60,773 nucleotides of DNA. It comes from JBDRHL01 sp043816955 (GTDB lineage Bacteria > Planctomycetota > Phycisphaerae > Sedimentisphaerales > CAYZTY01). The notes below the pieces were generated by a model. It ran no database searches. It had not been told where the DNA came from and saw nothing but the letters and a program-made list of their open reading frames with translations. This document shows, piece after piece, positions 33,774 through 42,410 of this stretch; the stretch's first letter is position 1, and every line of letters starts with the position of its first letter. A program made the position numbers and the translations under genes. The DNA lies in contig JBDRHL010000198.1 of assembly GCA_043816955.1 (NCBI GenBank), positions 1 through 60,773 on the forward strand. Direction: 5' to 3'.

Positions 33774-34775
33774 ATGGAAAAAATACGAACAGGGATAGTC
33801 GGGGCGGGCAAGATGGGGAGCATTCACGCCCGCGTTTATAATGATCTTTCGATAAGCGATCTGGCAGGCGTTGTCGATATAAATAAGCAGGCTGCCGAAA
33901 ACCTGGCTGGTAAATATAACTGTCGCTTCTTTACTGATTATCGTGATTTAATTGGCAGAGTTGACGCCGTGACTATCGCAGCGCCTACCGTTCATCATCT
34001 CGAACTTGCCAAAGTCTTTATCGAAAACGGCATAGCGGTAATGATTGAAAAACCAATTGCAGCCGGTGTCTCCCAAGGTCGTCAGATTGTGGCTCTTGCT
34101 AAAAAGCACAATGTGGTTGCAGCGGTGGGGCACAGTGAAAGATGCAATCCGGTTGTTCAGGCGATGAAACGTCTTGCTATCGAGCCTAAGTTTATCGAAG
34201 CCAACCGAATCAGCCCGTATTCTTTTCGTTCCACAGATATTGGTGTGGTGCTCGATGTGATGATTCACGATATTGATATTATTCTTTCGCTTGCTTCCAG
34301 CGAGATTGTCCGGATAGATGCGGTCGGTGTTAATGTTATTGCTGATCACGAGGATATATGCAATGCCCGGATAGTGTTTGCCAACGGCTGTATTGCAAAT
34401 ATTACCGCTTCGAGAGTGGCGATGAAAACCGAACGAAAAGTACGGGTTTTCAGCAGGCAGGCGTATCTCAGCCTGGATTATTACAAAAAAGAAGGCGTTG
34501 TAATTCAGGTTGAGCCCAATGTGGATGTCGTCAAGTGGATTCGCCGACGTCAGCAGGAAGATTTTGATTTCAGCGATGTCGACTGGGCAGAGCTGCTGCA
34601 TATAGAGCAGCTTGATATAGATGACAAAGAGCCGCTGCGGGTGGAGCAGGAGGCATTTCTGGGAGCAGTTGCCGACAGCAAGCTCAGGCCGGAAGTTACC
34701 GCTGAAGAAGGGCTCGCTGCGCTGGAATGCGCCGAAAAAATTCTGGAAGCTGTCAAAAAGCACAAGTGGGATTAG
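33774..34775 (+). CDS. Gfo/Idh/MocA-family oxidoreductase in the lipid A cluster (GnnA-like?)
   Basis: The 333-residue protein has the NAD(P)-binding motif GIVGAGKMGSIHARVY, the family lysine in EKPIAAGVSQG (Glu-Lys-Pro) and the HDIDI histidine motif near residue 165. It follows lpxA by 58 bases. In Acidithiobacillus and Leptospira the related GnnA oxidises UDP-GlcNAc at C3, on the way to 2,3-diamino lipid A; its aminotransferase partner GnnB is not visible here. The link to lipid A is thus by position. ATG 33774 gives the normal start; an in-frame TTG at 33732 lacks a good site. Confidence 0.83.
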   Translation: MEKIRTGIVGAGKMGSIHARVYNDLSISDLAGVVDINKQAAENLAGKYNCRFFTDYRDLIGRVDAVTIAAPTVHHLELAKVFIENGIAVMIEKPIAAGVSQGRQIVALAKKHNVVAAVGHSERCNPVVQAMKRLAIEPKFIEANRISPYSFRSTDIGVVLDVMIHDIDIILSLASSEIVRIDAVGVNVIADHEDICNARIVFANGCIANITASRVAMKTERKVRVFSRQAYLSLDYYKKEGVVIQVEPNVDVVKWIRRRQQEDFDFSDVDWAELLHIEQLDIDDKEPLRVEQEAFLGAVADSKLRPEVTAEEGLAALECAEKILEAVKKHKWD

Positions 34776-34809
34776 CTTATGTTCTTAGCCGCTTACTTTT
34801 CCCTGCAAT

Positions 34810-35487
34810 TCAACTTATTTGTGTTTTTGCCAGGCTCACTTTTTGATGAGCCAGCCTGACCGGTTCAGGTAGGCGGTATTTGACCGCACAACCAAGGCAT
34901 AAATGCACAGCTTGTTCGAGCAGGCATTTGTGACCAACCGAAACGAAGACAGGTTTGACATTGCTGCGGGTCCGCAGTACCGCACCTATAATTTCATCAT
35001 TATCCTTCAGCTCGCTGCGGCTGCCTTTGTCCTCCGCAGGCTCGTCGTATCGACCGGTTAACCTGCTTTTCGCACAGCCGATGGTGGGCTTGTCAAGGAA
35101 TAAGCCGATGTGGCTAGCCAGTCCCAGTCTTCTGGGATGTGATATTCCCTGGCCGTCGACAATGAAAACATCAGGGAGTTTTTTCAGCTTAGCAGCAGCT
35201 TCAAGACAAACCGGTGCTTCTCGAAATGACAGCAAACCGGGGATATAGGGGAAATTGACTTTACTCACAGCTATGGCCTGTTCGATCAATTCGAGGGAGG
35301 GATATTCAAGCAGTACGATGCAGGCAATAATTTTCCGGCTGTCTTTTGTAAATGCGCAGTCAATGCCCCCGACATATTTTATATTCTTTTTAATGGCTTT
35401 GCAGCATACCCTGCAGGCAAGCTGCTTCTGCAACTCTATTGCCCGGCGTGCCGATACCTGCCAATTATGTAACTGCTTTATTCGCAT
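34810..35487 (-). CDS. nfi: Endonuclease V (deoxyinosine-specific)
   Basis: Endonuclease V nicks DNA next to deoxyinosine. The 225-residue protein has the catalytic Asp in YVGGIDCAF, YIPGLLSFREAP (Tyr-Ile-Pro-Gly substrate wedge and Glu) and DGQGISHPRRLGLASHIG. Length matches E. coli Nfi. It is convergent with the Gfo/Idh gene and divergent from uvrA, giving two DNA-repair genes that share a 117-base promoter region. Confidence 0.93.
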   Translation of the reverse strand: MRIKQLHNWQVSARRAIELQKQLACRVCCKAIKKNIKYVGGIDCAFTKDSRKIIACIVLLEYPSLELIEQAIAVSKVNFPYIPGLLSFREAPVCLEAAAKLKKLPDVFIVDGQGISHPRRLGLASHIGLFLDKPTIGCAKSRLTGRYDEPAEDKGSRSELKDNDEIIGAVLRTRSNVKPVFVSVGHKCLLEQAVHLCLGCAVKYRLPEPVRLAHQKVSLAKTQIS

Positions 35488-35604
35488 GGACTTCGTAAAT
35501 TCTGTCCAGAAAACATTTCCCCTCCTTGCTGATCTGTGTTAGAATAACGAAATTGGCGCATTGTATCAATTACTCTCTAAGTGCAGTAAGCCAGACGGAG
35601 CCTT

Positions 35605-38460
35605 ATGTCCAAGAAACAGGCACAAAAAGCGATACAGATAACCGCTGCTGCCGAGCACAATCTCAAGAATATAAACGTTAATATACCCCGTGACAAGCTG
35701 GTTGTCATCACCGGGATGAGCGGCTCAGGCAAAAGTTCGCTGGCGTTCGACACGATTTACGCTGAGGGGCAGAGAAAATATGTTGAATCACTAAGCGCCT
35801 ATGCGAGGCAGTTTCTCGAACAGATGCAAAAGCCGCATGTCGAGAGCATAGAAGGGCTGCCGCCCACAATTGCAATAGAGCAAAGAAGCTCCTCCAGCAA
35901 TCCTCGCTCTACGGTTGCTACCACCACGGAGATAAATGATTATTTTCGGCTGTTGTTTGCCCGGGCAGGCGATCCGCACTGCTGGGTGTGCGGGCTGCCG
36001 ATTTCAAGCCAGAATGCCTCTCAGATTGTTCAGGCTATCCTTGCTAATCCCGAGGGAACGAAAATACAGGTATGTGCACCGCTGGTGAGAGGGCAGAAAG
36101 GGGAGCACAAGGATGTTTTGGCGCGGATTCAGCGAGAAGGTTTCGTCAGGGCCAGGATCGACGGCGTCATTTACGATGTGAAAAACGTTCCTCTGCTGGA
36201 CAAAAATAAAAAACATGAGATAGCCGCTGTTGTCGACAGGCTTGTTATCAAGGATACAATACGCGTCCGCCTCGCCGACTCGGTTGAAACTGCCCTGAAG
36301 GTCGGCGAAGGAGTCCTGCTCCTGATGGTTCAACCGCCGCAGGAAAACAACAATGGGGGCAAATGGCTTGATGTGATTTACAGCGAAAAGTTTGCCTGTA
36401 CGAAGCATCCTGAAGCATCCCTCGAAGAGCTGAGTCCGCGGCTGTTCAGCTTCAACAGTCCTTATGGGGCCTGTCGAAGTTGTGACGGGCTGGGCACAAT
36501 TCTCGAGTTCGACCCGGACCTGATTGTGCCGGATAAGACAGTTTCGCTGCAGAATGGCGCCATAAACGCCTGGAGAAAAGGCGGCAAACGAATGAATATC
36601 TTTTATAACCGGTTGATAAGAAAATTCTGCAGGACTTTCAACCTGAGTCCTTCAGATCCTTTCTCGCAGATACCTTCCGGCATCAGAAGAATATTGATGT
36701 ACGGCACGAGTGATACTGACAGGGAAAAATACGGCATATCTTTTGAGGGCGTGATACCAAATCTTAAACGAAGGTGGGAAACAACCACGAGTGAATATGT
36801 AAAAGCCAGGCTGCACAGCTACCTTTCGGAGCAGCCTTGCGTGAGTTGTAAAGGCTCACGCCTTCGCGCCGAGGCGATAGCGGTTACCGTGGGAGGAGAA
36901 AACATAAGTTCGCTTTCCAGATGCAGCATTGAGCAGGTTCAGAAGTTTTTCACTCGACTTAAGTTTGACAGGGAAAAGGCAATTATCGCTGTTCAGCCGT
37001 TAAAAGAGATAAAAGCGAGGCTCAAATTCATGGTTGATGTGGGGCTGGGTTATCTTACACTTGATCGCAGGTCAAGCACGCTGTCGGGGGGGGAAGCACA
37101 GCGAATCCGCCTGGCAACACAGGTGGGCAGCGGCCTGGTCGGCTGCTGTTACGTGCTGGATGAGCCGACCATCGGACTGCACCGGCGAGACAATAAGAGG
37201 CTCCTTGGTATACTCCGAAGACTTACCGATATAGGTAATACCGTAATTGTTGTCGAGCATGATGAGGATATTATTCGAAACGCCGATTACATTATTGACA
37301 TCGGGCCTGCGGCTGGGGCGCACGGAGGCCAAATCATTGCGCAGGGATCGTGTGATGATATTATTAGATGCCAGGCGTCTATCACCGGCAGGTATCTGGG
37401 CGGCCAGAGCAGGATCGACCTGCCCCTGAAGAGGCGTAAGTATAAGCTGACCGACTCGATTGAGGTTCGCGGCGCCTGTGAAAACAACCTGAAAAATATC
37501 GATGTCAAATTCCCGCTGGGGGTCTTTAACTGTGTTACGGGTGTCTCCGGTTCGGGCAAGAGCACGCTTGTAGCGCAGATTCTTCTTCGGGCGTTAAAGC
37601 GAAATCTTTACAGTTCGCGGCAGAAACCAGGCGCCCATAAAAGCATCCTTGGCACATCCCGGATCGACAAGGTTATAGAGATAAGTCAGTCTCCTATCGG
37701 GAAAACTCCGCGAAGCAATCCGGCGACATATACCGGTGTGTTTGATCTTATCCGGCAGTTATTTGCCAAGACGCGCGAGGCCAAGATTCGCGGCTACAAG
37801 CCCGGCAGGTTCAGCTTCAACGTCAAGGGAGGCAGATGTGAATTCTGCCAGGGCCAGGGAACCAAGAAAATCGAGATGCATTTTCTTCCTGACGTATATG
37901 TCGTCTGTGAGCAGTGCAAGGGCAAAAGATATAATCCTGAGACGCTTCAGATTACTTACAAAGGAAAAAACATTGCGGACGTTCTGGACATGCCCATTGA
38001 AGAGGCACTCGGCTTTTTTGCCAATTTTCCGAAAATTCTCAGGCTGCTCAAGGCACTAAATGATGTCGGTCTGGGTTACATGCAGGTGGGGCAGTCTTCC
38101 ACAACGCTTTCCGGCGGAGAAGCGCAGCGTGTGAAGCTCGCCGCTGAACTGGGTAAACCCTCCACCGGCCATACATTCTATGTTCTTGATGAGCCGACAA
38201 CCGGCCTGCACTTCGCCGATATTCACAATCTGCTCAACGTTCTGCGCAGATTGTGCGATATGGGCAATACAATTGTCGTTATTGAACATAATCTTGATGT
38301 TATAAAAATGGCAGATTATATAATTGATCTTGGCCCTGAAGGAGGCGACGCAGGCGGCGAGGTTGTGGCGACCGGCGCTCCGGAAGAAATTATAGATAAT
38401 AAAAAAAGCTACACTGCGGAATTCCTGGCGGAAAAACTGAAAACGCACTCAGGAAAATAA
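35605..38460 (+). CDS. uvrA: Excinuclease ABC subunit A
   Basis: UvrA recognises bulky DNA damage in nucleotide excision repair. The 951-residue protein has two ABC modules: Walker A GMSGSGKSSLAF (near 38) and GVSGSGKSTLVA (near 650), signatures TLSGGEAQRIRLATQ and TLSGGEAQRVKLAAE, and zinc cysteines in CWVCG, CVSCKG and CEFCQGQG...CEQCKGK. Length is normal, and no frame problems are seen. mtnA starts 10 bases after the stop. Confidence 0.96.
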   Translation: MSKKQAQKAIQITAAAEHNLKNINVNIPRDKLVVITGMSGSGKSSLAFDTIYAEGQRKYVESLSAYARQFLEQMQKPHVESIEGLPPTIAIEQRSSSSNPRSTVATTTEINDYFRLLFARAGDPHCWVCGLPISSQNASQIVQAILANPEGTKIQVCAPLVRGQKGEHKDVLARIQREGFVRARIDGVIYDVKNVPLLDKNKKHEIAAVVDRLVIKDTIRVRLADSVETALKVGEGVLLLMVQPPQENNNGGKWLDVIYSEKFACTKHPEASLEELSPRLFSFNSPYGACRSCDGLGTILEFDPDLIVPDKTVSLQNGAINAWRKGGKRMNIFYNRLIRKFCRTFNLSPSDPFSQIPSGIRRILMYGTSDTDREKYGISFEGVIPNLKRRWETTTSEYVKARLHSYLSEQPCVSCKGSRLRAEAIAVTVGGENISSLSRCSIEQVQKFFTRLKFDREKAIIAVQPLKEIKARLKFMVDVGLGYLTLDRRSSTLSGGEAQRIRLATQVGSGLVGCCYVLDEPTIGLHRRDNKRLLGILRRLTDIGNTVIVVEHDEDIIRNADYIIDIGPAAGAHGGQIIAQGSCDDIIRCQASITGRYLGGQSRIDLPLKRRKYKLTDSIEVRGACENNLKNIDVKFPLGVFNCVTGVSGSGKSTLVAQILLRALKRNLYSSRQKPGAHKSILGTSRIDKVIEISQSPIGKTPRSNPATYTGVFDLIRQLFAKTREAKIRGYKPGRFSFNVKGGRCEFCQGQGTKKIEMHFLPDVYVVCEQCKGKRYNPETLQITYKGKNIADVLDMPIEEALGFFANFPKILRLLKALNDVGLGYMQVGQSSTTLSGGEAQRVKLAAELGKPSTGHTFYVLDEPTTGLHFADIHNLLNVLRRLCDMGNTIVVIEHNLDVIKMADYIIDLGPEGGDAGGEVVATGAPEEIIDNKKSYTAEFLAEKLKTHSGK

Positions 38461-38470
38461 AGGTTTATAC

Positions 38471-39535
38471 ATGATACCGAAAACTCTCAGGTGGACAGGG
38501 CAGACAAAAGGGCGTCTTGATCTGATCGACCAGCGCAAGCTTCCCGGAAGTCTTGAAATTCTTCGGTGCAGAAATATCGAACAGGTGTGGGATGCGATAA
38601 AAAATCTCGCTGTGCGGGGCGCTCCGGCTATCGGCGTAACGGCTGCCTACGGCGTCTGTCTGGCGATGCAGGGGCTTGATGAAAGCTGTCAGCTTGATAA
38701 GGCACTTTCCCGCGTCAGGCAGTCATGTGACTTTCTTGCGACATCACGCCCCACAGCGGTAAATCTTTTCTGGGCTTTAAGGAGAATCAGCGACCGTGCT
38801 GAAAATTTTGCTGCTTCGAATAAGAATGCTTCTGTATCTGAACTTCGCCGGAGGATTCTTGCCGAAGCCCGTATGATCCATCAGGAAGACATCGAGATGT
38901 GCAGGGCTATCGGGCGCAATGGGAAAAAATTCATAAAAGATAATTTTGGAATCCTGACTCATTGCAATGCAGGTGCTCTTGCTACGTCTGGTGAAGGAAC
39001 GGCACTTGCCCCGATGTTTGAAGCGCACAGGGATGGCTGCAGTTTTTGCGTCTATGTTGATGAGACGAGGCCTCTGCTCCAAGGCGCAAGACTCACAGCC
39101 TGGGAACTCGGAGAGGCGGGCATTGATACTACCCTGATATGCGATAATATGGCAGCGTCACTTATGAAAGAGGGAAAAATCAATGCGGTTATCACCGGAG
39201 CAGACCGCATTGCCGCAAATGGCGATACCGCAAACAAGATCGGCACCTTAGCACTGAGCATACTGGCAGGATATTACAGTATCCCGTTTTATATTGCAGC
39301 TCCTTCCAGCACGTTTGATTTAAGCCTCGAAAACGGCGGGCAGATTCCCATTGAACAGCGGTGTGAAGATGAGATAACGACAATCGGCAGGATAAAAGTT
39401 GCCCCGGAAGGGGTTAAGGTATATAATCCGGCATTCGATGTGACCGACGCCTGCAATATAACCGCGATAATAACCGAAAAAGGCATCATCGAGAAACCGA
39501 ACACTGACAGAATCACCGGACATCTGGCTCAATAA
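38471..39535 (+). CDS. mtnA: S-methyl-5-thioribose-1-phosphate isomerase
   Basis: MtnA isomerises MTR-1-P to MTRu-1-P in methionine salvage. The 354-residue protein has RGAPAIGVTAAYGV, the catalytic Cys in THCNAGALATSGEGTAL (near 160) and the catalytic Asp in TGADRIAANGDTANKIGT (near 240). Length matches the family. It sits between uvrA and the SDR gene without other salvage enzymes. Confidence 0.94.
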   Translation: MIPKTLRWTGQTKGRLDLIDQRKLPGSLEILRCRNIEQVWDAIKNLAVRGAPAIGVTAAYGVCLAMQGLDESCQLDKALSRVRQSCDFLATSRPTAVNLFWALRRISDRAENFAASNKNASVSELRRRILAEARMIHQEDIEMCRAIGRNGKKFIKDNFGILTHCNAGALATSGEGTALAPMFEAHRDGCSFCVYVDETRPLLQGARLTAWELGEAGIDTTLICDNMAASLMKEGKINAVITGADRIAANGDTANKIGTLALSILAGYYSIPFYIAAPSSTFDLSLENGGQIPIEQRCEDEITTIGRIKVAPEGVKVYNPAFDVTDACNITAIITEKGIIEKPNTDRITGHLAQ

Positions 39536-39555
39536 AGTTGTTTGGAAGGGTTGGT

Positions 39556-40506
39556 ATGAAAAATTACGATTCCAGCAAGCGTATTCTTGTGACCGGAGGA
39601 GCGGGTTTTCTCGGCTCGCACCTGTGCGAAAAACTGCTCCAAAGCGGCCATGAAGTTCTTTGTGTTGATAATTTCTATACCGGCAGCAGGGCAAACATAG
39701 CCCATCTTCTCGGCAATCCTTTGTTCGAACTCATGCGGCATGACATATGTTTTCCGCTTTATATTGAGGTTGACGAAATCTATAACCTTGCATGTCCGGC
39801 CTCGCCGATACATTATCAATTTGATCCTGTGCAGACCACAAAGACAAGCGTACATGGCGCGATAAATGTTCTGGGGCTGGCAAAACGCGTAAAAGCCAAA
39901 ATCCTTCAGGCATCAACATCTGAAGTTTACGGTGATCCTCATGTCCATCCGCAGAGTGAGGAATATTGGGGAAACGTAAATCCTATCGGCTTGCGTTCGT
40001 GTTATGACGAAGGAAAAAGATGTGCCGAAACGCTGTTTTTCGATTATTACCGTCAAAACAAGGTTAAGATCAAGGTCGCGCGTATATTTAATACTTACGG
40101 TCCTCGGATGCATCCTAACGACGGAAGAGTTATAAGCAACTTTATCGTCCAGGCCCTTAAAAATAACGACATTACAATCTATGGTGACGGCTCACAGACC
40201 AGGAGTTTTTGCTATGTGGATGAGCTGATAGATGCGCTTGTAAAATTTATGGCTACCAGCGATGACATCGCCGGTCCTATTAATATCGGAAATCCGAACG
40301 AGTTTACGATACTCGAACTGGCGAATAAGGTTATCGAACTTGTCGGCTCGGGGTCTCGGATTATTTATAAACCTCTGCCTGAGGACGATCCGAAACAGCG
40401 ACAGCCCGATATTACCAAGGCAAAAGAGATTCTTGGCTGGGAGCCGAAAGTTGCGATCGAAGATGGTCTGAAGCGTACTATAGAATACTTCAGGACAATA
40501 GTATAG
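39556..40506 (+). CDS. UDP-glucuronate decarboxylase-like SDR (UDP-xylose synthase)
   Basis: The 316-residue extended SDR has the Rossmann loop TGGAGFLGSHLCE, STSEVYGDPHVHPQ and the YxxxK catalytic pair in SCYDEGKRCAE. These stretches, with GLRSCYDEGKR and FNTYGPRMHPNDGRV, are typical of UDP-xylose synthases (UXS), which make UDP-xylose from UDP-glucuronate. ATG 39556 follows GGAAGGG. The glycosyltransferase downstream suggests use in surface glycans. Confidence 0.88.
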   Translation: MKNYDSSKRILVTGGAGFLGSHLCEKLLQSGHEVLCVDNFYTGSRANIAHLLGNPLFELMRHDICFPLYIEVDEIYNLACPASPIHYQFDPVQTTKTSVHGAINVLGLAKRVKAKILQASTSEVYGDPHVHPQSEEYWGNVNPIGLRSCYDEGKRCAETLFFDYYRQNKVKIKVARIFNTYGPRMHPNDGRVISNFIVQALKNNDITIYGDGSQTRSFCYVDELIDALVKFMATSDDIAGPINIGNPNEFTILELANKVIELVGSGSRIIYKPLPEDDPKQRQPDITKAKEILGWEPKVAIEDGLKRTIEYFRTIV

Positions 40507-40572
40507 CTTCTTAGCTGTCTTGGACTGTGTTTTCCCCAAAGTGTCTGCTGCCATGCAGGAGGAGTTGTTCGC

Positions 40573-42384
40573 ATGGAACACATCCGAAGTAAAGGAAGAA
40601 ACAAAAGACATTCGGATACGGGGCGTCAGGAGATGGTTTTGCCGGCTGGCGAGCAGGAAAACGAGAGAAAATTCAACGTCGCTGCCCTCCTTATTCTTCT
40701 CTTATTCGGTATATACCAGTCCATTCTCTATTTTGGGTATAAGGTCGTTCCAAATTCTGATTTTCCTGACTTTATTCGCACGGGACATGAGCTGCTTTCA
40801 TTAAAGTGGCCGACAAGTTTCAATCGGGCTCCGGTTCTCGGAATTTTGCAGGCGTTTTTAAGCCGTATTGTGGGCGGCAGTACGCCCGATTTGACGGGGG
40901 CAAGGCTGCTTAATGCGTTATTGCACCCTCCGGCTGTGGTGCTGATGTGGCTGGTGGGTAAAAAAATAATCGGCAGGTCGGCTTTCTGGCTCACGCTGAT
41001 TGCCATGATAAATCCCTATGTGCTGCAAATGCTGGGTGACCCGATAGCAGAGACTACCCTGCTTTTTTTTGTGCTTTTAACCTTCTATTTTATCTTCAGG
41101 CGGTCCGGATGGGCTTATCTTTTTGCTTCGATAACAATGATGGTGAGGTATGAAGGCGCTGCGCTTATCATGGCGGCTTTCGTCATGGATATGATATACG
41201 GTGAAAACCGGCGCCGGCGAATTTACGCTTTTCTCTATTCGGTACTTGCGGCAGTTCCTTTGGTGTTATGGCTGGGCGCTACCGCACTAGACTGGAAAAG
41301 CCAGGGTCAGACGCATTATCTGGCTGCGTTTAAGGCGGATTACGGAGCACTATTTGCTGAACCTGTTGAAGAAAGAACCGGCTGGCTGCTGCACATGAAG
41401 CTGCTGTGGCAGGTCGCTTTTCGCTCTTTGTTTATAACTACTCCAGGTGCCTCACAAAGCACCGCGCAGATTCTGCAGTTTGTCAGCAGAAGTGTTGTCG
41501 CTCTGGTGTTCGCCTGGGGCGTAATTTACGGACTTTACAGGCGGCAGTGGAAAATACTCGCTCTTTTGCTGTTTTTTCTGCCTTATTTCTGGGTCCATCA
41601 GAGGTATCCATTTCCCGCACTTCGGTTTCATACAACAATCTTCTGGATTCCTGTTTTGATATGCTGGTACGGCATCAAGAGCGCGTGGGGGCTTATAAAT
41701 ACTCGAAACATTATATGGGTTCGCACGGTAATCGCGATACAGTTCTGTGTTATTCTCATAACAGTGGTGTGGTTTGTGCCTTTGCTTGCGTACATGGAAA
41801 AACTGGCGGTTTACAATCCCGCTTCGAAAACAATTCCCTACGCCGTTGTCGGCGCAGCCTGCATTATGGGGTTATATTGGCTTTATCTTTACAAATCCAG
41901 GGAGATGCTGACACAAATTACAATAATAGCGATTCTTTGTCTGATTGTTGTGTCGAATCAGTTCTATCTTGTTTCCATTGTGGGAGACGGGCAGAACGAA
42001 AAGGAGTTTAAGCTGCTTGCAGACTGGTACGTGAAAAACACAAACTGCCGGGAAAAGCTTGCGGTTTATATGTATAAGGTCATCGAACTGTTTGCGCCCG
42101 CATACAAGCAGAATTTCTTAGCCCTGCCAAAAGCCGATAATGCCGAAGAGTTTGTCAAACTCTGCAGGCAGAATAAAATCGTTTATGTGGTATGGGCTTC
42201 AAGAGAAGGACTCAAAAAACATCACGAAGGTTACAGGTCCTACAATCTTCACATCACTATCCCGTTTTTAGCTTACCCTAAAAACAACGGGCCTTATCAG
42301 TTCGTTACCCAGTTGGGTTCAAAAAGAGGTTTTGTGAATGTGTTTCGCCTGGCAGATGAAAACCATATAATCTCTGAAAAATAA
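40573..42384 (+). CDS. Polytopic membrane glycosyltransferase (GT-C, PMT-like)
   Basis: The 603-residue protein has a basic cytosolic N-terminus (about 35 residues), about ten hydrophobic segments, an early acidic motif near the first loop (PNSDFPDF) as in GT-C enzymes, and a soluble C-terminal part after residue 480. The GT-C fold uses polyprenyl-phosphate sugars on the outer side of the inner membrane. The acceptor is unknown. AGGAGGAG lies before ATG 40573. It is convergent with a second GT-C gene 26 bases away. Confidence 0.78.
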   Translation: MEHIRSKGRNKRHSDTGRQEMVLPAGEQENERKFNVAALLILLLFGIYQSILYFGYKVVPNSDFPDFIRTGHELLSLKWPTSFNRAPVLGILQAFLSRIVGGSTPDLTGARLLNALLHPPAVVLMWLVGKKIIGRSAFWLTLIAMINPYVLQMLGDPIAETTLLFFVLLTFYFIFRRSGWAYLFASITMMVRYEGAALIMAAFVMDMIYGENRRRRIYAFLYSVLAAVPLVLWLGATALDWKSQGQTHYLAAFKADYGALFAEPVEERTGWLLHMKLLWQVAFRSLFITTPGASQSTAQILQFVSRSVVALVFAWGVIYGLYRRQWKILALLLFFLPYFWVHQRYPFPALRFHTTIFWIPVLICWYGIKSAWGLINTRNIIWVRTVIAIQFCVILITVVWFVPLLAYMEKLAVYNPASKTIPYAVVGAACIMGLYWLYLYKSREMLTQITIIAILCLIVVSNQFYLVSIVGDGQNEKEFKLLADWYVKNTNCREKLAVYMYKVIELFAPAYKQNFLALPKADNAEEFVKLCRQNKIVYVVWASREGLKKHHEGYRSYNLHITIPFLAYPKNNGPYQFVTQLGSKRGFVNVFRLADENHIISEK

Positions 42385-42410
42385 ATTGCTATTGCGCAGA
42401 AGTGATCAGA

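Noticed and set aside
32477..33823. A 448-codon open frame on the minus strand under lpxC/fabZ and lpxA
   Set aside because: It lies opposite two clearly coding genes with full motifs, has no family resemblance and starts inside the next gene; it is an antisense shadow.
33948..34763. A 271-codon minus-strand frame under the Gfo/Idh gene
   Set aside because: The Gfo/Idh motifs on the plus strand are complete; the antisense product is low in structure and unknown.
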